64,000 bases of DNA, from positions 1 to 64,000 of the forward strand of contig CAVWMF010000007.1 of assembly GCA_963756025.1 (NCBI GenBank), given 5' to 3'. Positions 51,701 through 60,695 of this stretch are shown here, one piece after another. Positions within the stretch are counted from its first letter, which is position 1; the number at the start of each line of letters is the position of its first letter. The notes under the pieces were generated by a model that was given only the letters and a program-made list of their open reading frames with translations, searched no databases and was not told the DNA's origin. The stretch comes from Bog-473 sp963756025. Lineage in GTDB: Bacteria; Actinomycetota; Acidimicrobiia; Acidimicrobiales; RAAP-2. A program made the translations under genes and the position numbers.

Positions 51701-52654
51701 TCATGGTTGTTGGTGCAAGGCGAGGCCCGGGCGGGGCCAGCGACATTTCGCCAATCGCCCTGACCGCGAGAGCGTGATAACGGCAGTGGTCAAGTCCGTG
51801 CCCCCGAATGCGATATTCGTGGTCACATCGCCCGGAATGGGGTGCACGTCGACCTCCTCCCCGTCCGGCGTCACCACGACAATCCCATCACCGATCGCCC
51901 CGATGGCGACGCGGCCGTCCGCTTCAACAGCAAGCGAGTCGAATGAGAACGGCGTGGCCGCCACGCAGCGGCCGCCATGGCGTACCGCCAATGACCCGGC
52001 TGAGGATCTGACCTCGCCGGGTCCCGCGAGGTCCCACGCCCAAAGCCGGCCGGTGTGGGTCTCGGCCACGTAGACCGTGTCATCCCCGGGAGAGAGGCCC
52101 ACGCCGTTCGGTCCGAGCAGTGGAAAGGCCACCTGCTTCAGCGCCCCTCCTCCGGGGGGCGCATAGTACAGAGCGCCCCGATCGACACTGTCGTACCTGC
52201 CTTTGCCATGATCGGTGAACCAGAGCCCGCCCACGGCGTCAACCACGAGATCATTGGGCCCCCGGAGCGGTCGACCCTCAAAACCGTCGTACAGCCTCGT
52301 GACGTCACCCGAGTGCAGGTCAATGCTCTCTATCCAACCACCGGTAAAACCCGGAGGCTCATTGGTGTGCGTGGCATGGTCGATCGGGATCCTGATCCCG
52401 TTCACCGTCGACCAGAGAAATCCGCCATTGTTCGCGACGACGGCGGTCCGCGGATCCGCCAGGGCAAGCCCGTTCGGGCCACCTCCGGGGGTGGCGACGA
52501 CCGACACGCCCCCCGCATCCGCTCGAATCACCCGGCCGCCGTCGATATCCACCGCCAGGATCGCCCCATCCGGGAGAATGACCGGACCTTCCGGAAAGCC
52601 GAGGTTCTCGGCGACCACTTCGAATTTGAGTGGGTCGTGAAACGTGGTCTTCAT
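51701..52654 (-). CDS. SMP-30/gluconolactonase-like protein
   Basis: A 317-residue six-bladed beta-propeller lactonase. Metal Glu in NLGFPEGPVIL, Asn in LRGPNDLVVDAVGGLWFTDHG and Asp/Glu in PGDDTVYVAETHTGRLWAWDL are conserved. Members open lactones, including those produced by Baeyer-Villiger oxidation. Monocistronic, divergent from the second epoxide hydrolase gene. Confidence 0.9.
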   Translation of the reverse strand: MKTTFHDPLKFEVVAENLGFPEGPVILPDGAILAVDIDGGRVIRADAGGVSVVATPGGGPNGLALADPRTAVVANNGGFLWSTVNGIRIPIDHATHTNEPPGFTGGWIESIDLHSGDVTRLYDGFEGRPLRGPNDLVVDAVGGLWFTDHGKGRYDSVDRGALYYAPPGGGALKQVAFPLLGPNGVGLSPGDDTVYVAETHTGRLWAWDLAGPGEVRSSAGSLAVRHGGRCVAATPFSFDSLAVEADGRVAIGAIGDGIVVVTPDGEEVDVHPIPGDVTTNIAFGGTDLTTAVITLSRSGRLAKCRWPRPGLALHQQP

Positions 52655-52816
52655 GGTGGGCTCTCCCCTTCACAAGGCATCGTGGCGTTCCCCGCGGCGC
52701 CGACCGACGCCTTAGCGAGCGTAACAATTCGCGATGGTCCGGTGTCTCGTGCGTGGGCAACTGTCCCCAGAGCCGGACCAGAGCCCGCCTGGTAGGCGCA
52801 GTAGCGTGCAGAAACC

Positions 52817-53915
52817 ATGGAGCCATTCTCGATCGCGGTGCCCGATGCGGTCCTCAACGATTTGTACGAGCGCCTCGACCGGACCCGATTGCCGAATCAA
52901 GTACCGGGCATCGGCTGGGAACAGGGAACCGAACGCGACTTCTTCGTCGAACTGCAGTCATACTGGCGGCACGACTACGACTGGCGGAAGGTCGAGGCTC
53001 GCCTCAATTCGTACCCGCAGAGGTTGACCTCTGTCGAAGGGACCCGGATCCACCTTCTCCACGCGCCTTCCGCCAACCCCGACGCCATTCCACTTCTGCT
53101 GACACACGGATGGCCGGGGTCGGTCATAGAGTTTCTCGACGCCATCGAACTCTTAACCGAGAATTTCCACATCGTGACACCCTCCCTGCCCGGCTTCACC
53201 TTCTCGGGTGAGACGACCCAGCGGGGCTGGCACCCGCGCCGGATTGCCGCTGCCTGGGCCGATCTCATGGGTGAGCTCGGGTATGAGCGGTATGGATTGC
53301 AGGGAGGCGATTGGGGCTCGCTCGTGTCGGCAAACCTGGCCGACCTCTATCCGGAACGGGTCATCGGACTTCACCTCAACATGGTGACTGCCGCCCCGCC
53401 GGTTCCCGGCGCCGCTCTGAGCGAAGAGGAGGAATCGACACTCGACGCGTCGAAGCAATGGCGCCACACCGGCGTCGGCTACCAGGAGATCCAAGGGACT
53501 CGGCCGCAGACCCTCGGCTACGCCCTGGCGGATTCGCCTTCGGGTCTCGCGGCATGGATTGTAGAGAAGTTCGACGCGTGGAGCCACGGCGGGATCTCCG
53601 CATTCAGCTTCGACCAGATTCTCGACAACATCACCGCCTATTGGGTCACAGGCACCGCGGCGTCGTCGTTGCGAATTTCATTGGGAGATGCGGCAGGCCC
53701 GCCGCGAGGCGAGTCCCAAGAACAGGATTGAGGTCCCCACAGCCGTCGCGATGTTCCCGGGAGAGATCAGCTATCCGCCACGGGCCTGGACGGAAGCGGC
53801 CTACAACGTGGTGCGCTGGTCAAGACCGGATCGGGGCGGCCACTTTGCCGCATACGAGGCGCCGGCGGCGTTCGCTGCCGATGTGAAGGACTTCTTTCTG
53901 GACCTGGCGCCCTAA
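52817..53915 (+). pseudogene. Second epoxide hydrolase, split by one frameshift
   Basis: The N-terminal 290 residues (from MEPFSIAVPDAVLNDLYERL) are a full EHN domain and most of the hydrolase with HGWPGSVIEF and nucleophile Asp in LQGGDWGSLV. At the run aattt (53674-53678) the frame changes by one base. The remainder continues in the next frame as QARREASPKNRIEVPTAVAMFPGEI and ends with the catalytic His in DRGGHFAAYEAP. Removing one T gives a continuous protein of about 365 aa, close to the copy at 50530. As read, the enzyme lacks its His. Either a recent lesion or a homopolymer sequencing error; similar breaks occur at 59975 and 61057. Confidence 0.85.
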
Positions 53916-54526
53916 CGATCCGCTGCGGCCTCCGTCAGCCTCAGGAGCACATGCATGATCGAGTCGTACGCCATAGCGCTGGCTGCCTGCCAGCTCGCAC
54001 CAAGGTCGACCTGGACCGCCGCCGTGAAGTGAGGGCTGAGGTGTGCACCGACGATCGCCACGAGCTCCTCCGGTGGATCCCCGACGCCATCGCTCGAACG
54101 CCAGAGCAGGCTGGCGATGGCAGCCATCGTCTCGCGGATCCTCCGACGCCGTTCCCGCTCAGTCGCGGCCAGGTCCGAGGGTAGATCCGGGCGCGACGTC
54201 AGCTCCCAGAAACCGGGACCGGCCGGTATGTTCATTCGGTGGACAGCGTCACACGTGGCTCGCAACCACACGTTGCGGTCACCTTCGTACACCGGCAACT
54301 CATGCTGGTACTCCGCCATGCCGGCAGCGAATGCCGAGGCGAGCAGCCGCTCACGGGTGCCGAAGAGCCGAAAGAGCGTTCGCCGGCTGACGCCGGCCGC
54401 CACCGCCAGTTGCTCCATGGTGGCATCGAGGCCATTCGCCAGTACCCAGTGCCGGGATGCGGTGAGAATGTGGTCATTGGCGGCATCGCGCTTCGCTTCC
54501 GCGAGCGTCCCGGTGATGGTGGGCAC
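53912..54526 (-). CDS. TetR-family regulator, divergent from the BVMO operon
   Basis: A 204-residue regulator: helix-turn-helix DHILTASRHWVLANGLDATMEQLAVAAGVSRRTLFRLFGTRERLL at residues 18-62, then a helical ligand domain. It diverges from the BVMO gene across 103 bases containing two palindromes of shared consensus (54546-54561 and 54568-54583). It probably represses both itself and the BVMO operon until an inducer binds. The 3' end overlaps the end of the epoxide hydrolase gene by four bases. Confidence 0.9.
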   Translation of the reverse strand: MPTITGTLAEAKRDAANDHILTASRHWVLANGLDATMEQLAVAAGVSRRTLFRLFGTRERLLASAFAAGMAEYQHELPVYEGDRNVWLRATCDAVHRMNIPAGPGFWELTSRPDLPSDLAATERERRRRIRETMAAIASLLWRSSDGVGDPPEELVAIVGAHLSPHFTAAVQVDLGASWQAASAMAYDSIMHVLLRLTEAAADR

Positions 54527-54545
54527 GACTGGACGCTAGCAGAAT

Positions 54546-54561
54546 GACACTCTAAAGTGCC
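54546..54561. promoter_or_regulatory. TetR operator candidate 1
   Basis: GACACTCTAAAGTGCC is an imperfect palindrome (CACT...AGTG core) which shares the pattern G-N-CAC-Y-CTA-W-R-GTG-N-C with the second site. Its centre is 22 bases, about two helical turns, from the centre of site 2, so two dimers could bind on one face of the DNA. Confidence 0.6.
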
Positions 54562-54567
54562 ATTGAC

Positions 54568-54583
54568 GTCACCCTATGGTGAC
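54568..54583. promoter_or_regulatory. TetR operator candidate 2
   Basis: GTCACC-CTAT-GGTGAC is a perfect 6-base inverted repeat with a 4-base centre. It overlaps a possible -35 (TTGACG at 54563-54568) of the BVMO promoter, a good place for repression. Confidence 0.6.
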
Positions 54584-54606
54584 ACGCTGACAGAGGTGGA
54601 GAACCC

Positions 54607-54633
54607 GTGGCCAACGCGATCCAGGACACATGA
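54607..54633 (+). CDS. Possible 8-codon leader ORF coupled to the BVMO start
   Basis: GTG at 54607 follows GAGGTGGAG about 6 bases upstream and opens VANAIQDT before a TGA that overlaps the BVMO ATG (ATGA at 54630). The BVMO start itself has only a weak AGGA. Ribosomes ending the leader could restart on the BVMO gene. It may equally be chance. Confidence 0.25.
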   Translation: MANAIQDT

Positions 54634-56570
54634 GCACCTCCTTGCATCACCTGGAAATGGAACTCGTCACGGACGACGACGACGCGATAGCGGCGGCCCT
54701 GGCTGATGTCTCGGTGCCGGCCCTCATGGCATCGATCGTCCAGATCACCGCAGACCCATCCTTCATCCGGGGAGCGATCCGCCCTCGAGAGTTCATCATG
54801 AACGAGTTCCAGGGCAAAATGCAGGAGGAAGAGAAGGACGAGCTCCGCCGGGTCGCGTGCACCGTGATTTGCGCGTGGCGGGACGCTGGTTGCCCGCAGG
54901 CCGAACCTCCCGACAACGATCTGATCCGGGAAATTATGGACTGGATCGCTTGCGAGCACGTGCCGGACGAGTATGCGCGGATGTACGTGGAAGAGCTCGA
55001 CCTGGCGGGCGAAAACCCGCGTGCGATAGCGGGGACCTTCGCCGATGCGCGGTCAGCCGGAACCGACTTCTCCGTCCTCATCATCGGTTGTGGGGAAGCG
55101 GGGCTCCTTGCCGCAATCCGCCTCAAAGAGGCCGGCATCCCCTTTGAGATCATTGAGAAGAACGACGATGTCGGCGGGACGTGGCTGGAAAATACCTATC
55201 CGGGCGCCCGCGTCGATGTCGCCAGCCATTACTACAGCTACTCGTTCGGGCGGAACGATGAGTTCAGCGAGTACTACGCCCGGCAACCGGAACTTTACCG
55301 GTACTTCTCCGGTCTCCTCGAAGAACATGGGATCGCCGAACACGTCTGCTGGCGGTCCGAGGTCGAGCGGATGGTATGGGATGAAGCTTCGGCGCGGTGG
55401 AACATCACCTTGCGACGCCCCGATGGCACGGTGCAGACGAAATCGGCCAACGCGGTGATCTCCGGCGTGGGCATCCTCAACCGACCCCTGATTCCCGACC
55501 TCCCGAATCTCGAAAGGTTCCGCGGTCCGGTCTTCCACTCGGCCCAGTGGGATCACACCGTCGACCTGCTCGGCAAGCGCGTCGCGCTGGTGGGGGCGGG
55601 TGCGAGCGGCTTCCAAATCGGTCCGGCCATCATCGACGACGTCGGGCAACTCACCGTCTTCCAGCGGACGCCGCAATGGATGGCGCCCAATCCGCGCTAC
55701 CACGCGGCGGTGAAGGCGGGCGAGCACTGGGCGCTTCGGCACTTGCCCGGCTACGGGCGATGGTTCCGGTTCATGCTGATGTGGCAATCGAGCGACAAGC
55801 TGCTCGAGCTCGTTCGCATCGACGAGGAGTGGGCAGACTTCCCCCGCACGGCGAATGCGTTCAGCGCGCAACGCCGCGAGGTGTTCGTGAAGTGGATCGA
55901 ACAGAACGTCGGGGACGATCCTCAATTGCTGGCAAAGGTGATGCCTCAGTATCCGCCCATGTCCAAGCGGATGCTGCAGGACAACGGGAGTTGGCTCAAG
56001 TGCCTCACACGGCCCAACGTCGAACTCGTGAACACGCCGATCGTGGACATCGGCGAATCCTCACTCGCCACCGCTGATGATCGCTACGACGTGGATGTGA
56101 TCGTCCTGGCTACCGGCTTCCGGGCCAGTGAGGTCCTGTATCCGCTCGACATCGTGGGCCGGGACGGCGTCACGATGGCCGAGACATGGGACGGCAAGCC
56201 GTCGGCGTACCGCGGCATCTCGGTTCCCGGCTTCCCCAACTTCTTCATGCTGGGCGGCCCGGGAACCGGCTTGGCGCACGCCGGAAGCATCATCTTCACC
56301 ACCGAGTGCCAGATGCGGTACATCGGCGACGCCCTGCGAATGCTCGTCGAGGGCCGGCAGCACTCGATCGAGCCCACCGTCTCCGCCTACGACGGCTACA
56401 AAGAAGAACTGCAGGCGGAGGTGGAGACCATGATGTGGGGTCACCCCACCATCGAGCACTCCTGGTACAAGTCGGCGGATGGCAAGGTCTACCTTCTCTG
56501 CCCGTGGCGACTGGTTGATTACTGGAAGATGACCGAGGCCGTGGAGCTCGATGACCATGTTCTGCACTGA
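54630..56570 (+). CDS. Baeyer-Villiger monooxygenase (4-hydroxyacetophenone monooxygenase-like)
   Basis: A 646-residue flavoprotein. A helical N-terminal extension of about 145 residues (LADVSVPALMASIVQITADPSFIR) is typical of the HAPMO subgroup. FAD Rossmann motif IIGCGEAGLLAA, BVMO fingerprint F-x-G-x-x-x-H-x-x-x-W-D in FRGPVFHSAQWDH, NADPH Rossmann motif VGAGASGFQ, and the late motif VIVLATGFRAS. It converts ketones to esters or lactones. First gene of a rightward group with an enoyl-CoA hydratase-like gene 42 bases on and amidohydrolases after that; controlled by the divergent TetR. Confidence 0.93.
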   Translation: MSTSLHHLEMELVTDDDDAIAAALADVSVPALMASIVQITADPSFIRGAIRPREFIMNEFQGKMQEEEKDELRRVACTVICAWRDAGCPQAEPPDNDLIREIMDWIACEHVPDEYARMYVEELDLAGENPRAIAGTFADARSAGTDFSVLIIGCGEAGLLAAIRLKEAGIPFEIIEKNDDVGGTWLENTYPGARVDVASHYYSYSFGRNDEFSEYYARQPELYRYFSGLLEEHGIAEHVCWRSEVERMVWDEASARWNITLRRPDGTVQTKSANAVISGVGILNRPLIPDLPNLERFRGPVFHSAQWDHTVDLLGKRVALVGAGASGFQIGPAIIDDVGQLTVFQRTPQWMAPNPRYHAAVKAGEHWALRHLPGYGRWFRFMLMWQSSDKLLELVRIDEEWADFPRTANAFSAQRREVFVKWIEQNVGDDPQLLAKVMPQYPPMSKRMLQDNGSWLKCLTRPNVELVNTPIVDIGESSLATADDRYDVDVIVLATGFRASEVLYPLDIVGRDGVTMAETWDGKPSAYRGISVPGFPNFFMLGGPGTGLAHAGSIIFTTECQMRYIGDALRMLVEGRQHSIEPTVSAYDGYKEELQAEVETMMWGHPTIEHSWYKSADGKVYLLCPWRLVDYWKMTEAVELDDHVLH

Positions 56571-56612
56571 TCCCCCACACGACCCGACCGGATCCTCGAG
56601 GGAGATGACCCC

Positions 56613-57365
56613 ATGACGGATGAAAAGCACATTGCGGTAGAGCGGATCGGGCACTCGGTCACCATCACGTTGTCCCGACCGAAAGCGCTCAACGCGATAA
56701 CGCTGGAGATGTTGCTCCAGATCGACGAGGCCATCGAAGCCGTGGGTAAGGACGAATCGGTGCGGACCGTCGTCCTCACCGGCGCCGGGCGCTCGTTCAG
56801 CGCCGGCGTGGACCTGAAGGCGCTGAAGGAACTTCGCGTCGCACACGGCTCGGTGGGCGACTTCCTCAACCGCCCCGCCCGATCGGTGATCCGACATCTG
56901 ACGACGATCCCCAAGGTCGTCATCGCCAAGGTCAACGGGCACTGCTTCACCGGAGCACTCGAACTGGCGCTGGCCTGCGACCTCATCGTCACTGCCAATG
57001 AGGCGGTCTTCGGTGACACGCACGCCAAGTGGGGACTTCGCCCGACGTGGGGAATGAGCCAACGCCTCCCACGAGTGGTCGGAATCGCCCGGGCCCGCGA
57101 GCTCTCCTACACTGCCCGGACCTTCACCGGCGTCGAAGCGGCCGATCTGGGACTCGCCGTGCGTTCCGTTCCTTTGGTGGATCTTGCTGCGACCGTTGAC
57201 GACTTGGTGGCCGACATTTCGGCCAACAGTCCGGGCGCCATCGCCGCCTACAAAGATCTCTATCGGACCGCGCTCGAACGCCCGCTGACAGACGGGCTCG
57301 CCTACGAAGCGGAAGCTACCTACGAGATCACCGACAGTGCAGAACGGGTGGCTCGGTTCAGGTGA
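56613..57365 (+). CDS. Enoyl-CoA hydratase/isomerase-family protein
   Basis: A 250-residue crotonase: VTITLSRPKALNAITLEMLLQID, oxyanion SFSAGVDLKAL and NGHCFTGALELALACDLIV, and the C-terminal SPGAIAAYKDLYRTAL. The usual first catalytic Glu (in P-E-x-x-L-G) is replaced: the block reads FGDTHAKWGLRPTWGMSQRL. The second Glu (ARELSYTA) is present. It is therefore probably not a standard hydratase; isomerase, hydrolase or retro-Claisen activity is possible. ATG 56613 lies 42 bases after the BVMO stop. Confidence 0.9.
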   Translation: MTDEKHIAVERIGHSVTITLSRPKALNAITLEMLLQIDEAIEAVGKDESVRTVVLTGAGRSFSAGVDLKALKELRVAHGSVGDFLNRPARSVIRHLTTIPKVVIAKVNGHCFTGALELALACDLIVTANEAVFGDTHAKWGLRPTWGMSQRLPRVVGIARARELSYTARTFTGVEAADLGLAVRSVPLVDLAATVDDLVADISANSPGAIAAYKDLYRTALERPLTDGLAYEAEATYEITDSAERVARFR

Positions 57366-57491
57366 ACATGGTCGTCCACTCCCTGCCCGGGCGCGGCGTA
57401 CGTCCAGCGGCGACCATACCCCGAGACGTAGGCTGCCGCGAGTCGGGCCCGGGGTCAAGGTGCGACCGTCGATGCGGAGAAGGAGGTCCTT

Positions 57492-59195
57492 GTGTTTGAT
57501 CTCACAATCGTCGGAGGCGAGGTCATCGATGGGACCGGGGCACCCCGCCGCCGGGCGGACGTGGGGATCTCGGGAGGTCGGATCGTGGAGATCGGCGACC
57601 TTGCGGGTCCGTCCGCACGGCGTATCGATGCCGCCGGCAAGGTGGTGACGCCGGGATTCATTGATGTGCACACCCACTATGACGCCCAGGTTGCCTGGGA
57701 CCCGTACCTGACGCCGAGCCCGCTTCACGGCGTGACGACGGTGATCGGCGGCAACTGCGGGTTCACGCTGGCGCCCATGGAGGAGGAGGCAGTCCCCTAT
57801 CTCACGGCCATGCTGGCGCGGGTGGAGGGGATGCCCCTCGCGTCCGTACGCGCCGGTGTCGACATCAGGTGGCGAAGCTTCGGCGAGTACCTCGACACCG
57901 TGGAGGGCAACGTCGGCCTCAACGTCGGATTCCTGGTCGGACACTCAACCGTGCGACGCCTGGTCCTGGGCGAGGACTGGCGACGAGAAGCCAGCGACGA
58001 AGAGATCGCCGAGATGTCACATCTCGTCGAAGCCAGTCTGACGTCGGGAGCGCTCGGGTTCTCGTCGTCGTGGGCGGAGACGCACAACGACGCCGCCGGA
58101 GACCCCACCCCATCGCGATTTGCCACGGAGGCGGAGTTGCTCCGCCTTTCGGGTACCCTTCGCGCACACCCAGGAACCTGGCTCGAGTTCATACCATGGG
58201 CAAGCGGACCGTTCCCCGATGATCGGGCGCTCCTCATGGCGAAGATGTCCGCCGCGGCCGGCCGGCCACTGAACTGGAATCTGATGCTCATTCGTCCGAA
58301 CATTCCCGACGACGTGACACAGAACCGGCTGGCCGCGTCCGACCTGGCGGCTCGCTACGGCGGCGCGGTGTTCGGCCTGACACTTCCGGTACCGAATGCG
58401 ATGCACCTCAATCTCGATGCGGGCTTCCTCTTCGACACGGCACCCGCGTGGGCCGAGGTCCTCGGGCGCGGCCGGGACGGCAAACTCCGCGCCTTTCGTG
58501 ACCCCGAGGTGCGCCGCCGGCTCGCTCTCACCGCCGCCGCGGAGCAGCGCGTCTGGTACGATCTCACGAGACTCAGCTTCGAGTACGTCGAGTCGCCCGT
58601 CTTCGCCGACGTCCAAGGCCGCCCGGTCGCCGAAGCCGCTCGGTCGCGAGGAGTCGATCCGTTCGAGTTGTTCTTCGACGTGGCTGTGGCCGACGAACTT
58701 CGTACCGGATTCGTTGTCCCGGCCGAAGGCGATGACCCCGAGTCATGGCGTCGACGGCTCGCCGTCTGGGAGGATCCCCGCACGATCATCGGTGGCTCGG
58801 ACGCCGGCGCTCACCTCGACATGCTCGACACCTTCGGGTTCTTCACAGACTTCGTCGGTCCGACCGTGCGCGACCGCCAACTCCTGTCGCTGGAAACGGC
58901 CGTGCGGATGATCACAGGTGACGCAGCCCGCTCGTTCGGCGTCCGTGGACGCGGACTGCTCGAGCCCGGCTACGCCGCTGACGTCCTGGTGTTCGATGAA
59001 ACTGTGGTCGCCCGACTGCCGGCGGTGGTGCGAGCCGACCTACCCGGCAACGGCAGCCGGCTGTTCGCCGGGGCCACCGGCATGGAGCACGTGCTGGTGA
59101 ATGGCCAGGAGATCGCCCAACATGGCCAGCTCACCGATGCGCTGCCCGGCACCGTGCTGCGATCTGGCCGCGATACCCAGACGGTTGCCGTGTAG
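57492..59195 (+). CDS. N-acyl-D-amino-acid deacylase-like amidohydrolase (family 3)
   Basis: A 567-residue paralogue of 5295 and 30124: MFDLTIVGGEVIDGTGAPRRRADVGI, metal motif FIDVHTHYDAQVAWDP, GVTTVIGGNCGFTLAP, GGSDAGAHLDMLD with the metal Asp, and the terminal VLVNGQEIAQHG. The start is GTG 57492 with AGGAGG 5 bases upstream. Part of the BVMO group (126 bases after the hydratase-like gene). Substrate unknown. Confidence 0.92.
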   Translation: MFDLTIVGGEVIDGTGAPRRRADVGISGGRIVEIGDLAGPSARRIDAAGKVVTPGFIDVHTHYDAQVAWDPYLTPSPLHGVTTVIGGNCGFTLAPMEEEAVPYLTAMLARVEGMPLASVRAGVDIRWRSFGEYLDTVEGNVGLNVGFLVGHSTVRRLVLGEDWRREASDEEIAEMSHLVEASLTSGALGFSSSWAETHNDAAGDPTPSRFATEAELLRLSGTLRAHPGTWLEFIPWASGPFPDDRALLMAKMSAAAGRPLNWNLMLIRPNIPDDVTQNRLAASDLAARYGGAVFGLTLPVPNAMHLNLDAGFLFDTAPAWAEVLGRGRDGKLRAFRDPEVRRRLALTAAAEQRVWYDLTRLSFEYVESPVFADVQGRPVAEAARSRGVDPFELFFDVAVADELRTGFVVPAEGDDPESWRRRLAVWEDPRTIIGGSDAGAHLDMLDTFGFFTDFVGPTVRDRQLLSLETAVRMITGDAARSFGVRGRGLLEPGYAADVLVFDETVVARLPAVVRADLPGNGSRLFAGATGMEHVLVNGQEIAQHGQLTDALPGTVLRSGRDTQTVAV

Positions 59196-59245
59196 ATGCA
59201 GACCGTCCAGCAGTTCATGCTGTCGTGCGGGTCAGGCAGGTAGCC

Positions 59246-60656
59246 ATGTCCCCTCGTTTCGTGCCGAGCGATCGGGTCTCGAAGATTCGCAGTGGTCTTT
59301 CCCATCCCATCATCGATGCCGACGGCCACCTCGTCGAGTTCATGCCGATGGTCATCGACTGCATGCGCGAAGTTGCCGGCGACGCCGTCGCAGAGCGCTT
59401 CATCCAGTACCGGCGCTCGCCGTTCACCTCCGGTGGGGGGTATCTCCCGACGCGGGTCTTCTTCGGCAACCCCCTTGGGCTCGACCGAATGACCGTCGTG
59501 TTACCCAAGCTGTTCTATCGGCGTCTCGAGGAGATCGGCATTGATTTCGCTCTTCTCTACCCGACCTCGGGGCTCTCCATCCTGAGCAATCCCGACGACG
59601 AGCTGCGACAGGCCGCCGCCCGGGCGTTGAACATGTATTACGCCCGCGTCTTTGCTGACTACCGCGACCGTCTCGAGCCGGTCGCCGTCATCCCCACATT
59701 CACCCCCGAAGAAGCGGTAGCCGAGCTCGACTACGCCGTCGGCGTGCTCGGGCTCAAGGCGGTGGTGTTGACCGGGGTCGTGCCGCGGACCGTCCGTCCC
59801 GATGGCTCGGCGGCGTCGTGGATCGACACGCTGGGCCATGACAGCCTGCACGACTACGACCCGCTCTGGAAGAGGTGCGTCGAGCTTGGCGTTGTCCCCT
59901 CGTTCCACGGGATCGGGTACGGATGGGGCAGCCGGGTATCCCCGAGGAATTACGTCTACAACCATCTGGGCAATTTCCGCGTCCGCCCAGGAGGCGGTCT
60001 GCCGCTCACTCATCATGGGAGGGGTACCTGGACGTCATCCCGACCTGCGCCTCTCCTTCCTCGAAGGCGGCGTCGCCTGGGCGGCGCAGCTCTACGCCGA
60101 TCTCCTCGGTCACTACGAGAAGCGAAATAAGGACGCCGTCCGGATGTTCGACCCGGCCCGCTTCGACGTCGAACAAGCGGGAGAGCTCTTCGCCGAGTTC
60201 GCCACCGGACCCCTCCTCGGATACGCCGACCGCATTGCAGAGGGAGCCAAACCGTTGGGCGATCCTCAAGCCTCGCTGTACGGCATCGACGACTTCGCCG
60301 AATCTCGGATCACGGGTCCAGAGGCCATTGTCGACATCTTCACGCGCCAACTCGGTTTCGGCTGCGAGGCCGACGACCCGTTGAACGGCCTGGCGTTCAA
60401 CAACAAGATGCTGCCGCACGACGCCACTCTGAACGCAATGTTCGCCTCGGACATCGGCCACTGGGACGTGCCCGACGTCCGCGGAGTGCTCCCCGAAGCT
60501 TGGGAACTGGTCGAGGACGATCATCTCACCGAGCAGGATTTCGCCAACTTCACGTGCGGCAACGTCGTGCGGATGCTCACCAGCATGAACCCCCGCTTTT
60601 TCGACGGCACAGCCGTCGCCGATGCGGTGCGCCCGTACCTCAGTCCGCCCGGCTGA
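59246..60656 (+). pseudogene. Amidohydrolase family 2, split by one frameshift
   Basis: The first 245 residues (MSPRFVPSDRVSKIR, then HPIIDADGHLVEFMPMVIDCM with the metal motif D-x-D-x-H-x-x-E, PTFTPEEAVAELDYAV and GVVPSFHGIGYGWG) end at the run aatttcc (59972-59978). The sequence continues in the next frame with ASAQEAVCRSLIMGGVPGRHPDLRLSFLEGGVAW, the usual late barrel strand, and ends ALYGIDDF ... MFASDIGHWDVPDVR with the metal Asp equivalent. Removing one base gives a continuous 469-residue protein of the family's longer form. As read, it is broken; a homopolymer error is a real alternative. Confidence 0.85.
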
Positions 60657-60695
60657 CCTCGAGCCGACTCCTGCGAACGAGCTGACCAGTACCCG

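Noticed and set aside
56061..57944. 627-codon minus-strand frame over the BVMO, hydratase and amidohydrolase genes
   Set aside because: Spans several real genes antisense, without domain or start signal.
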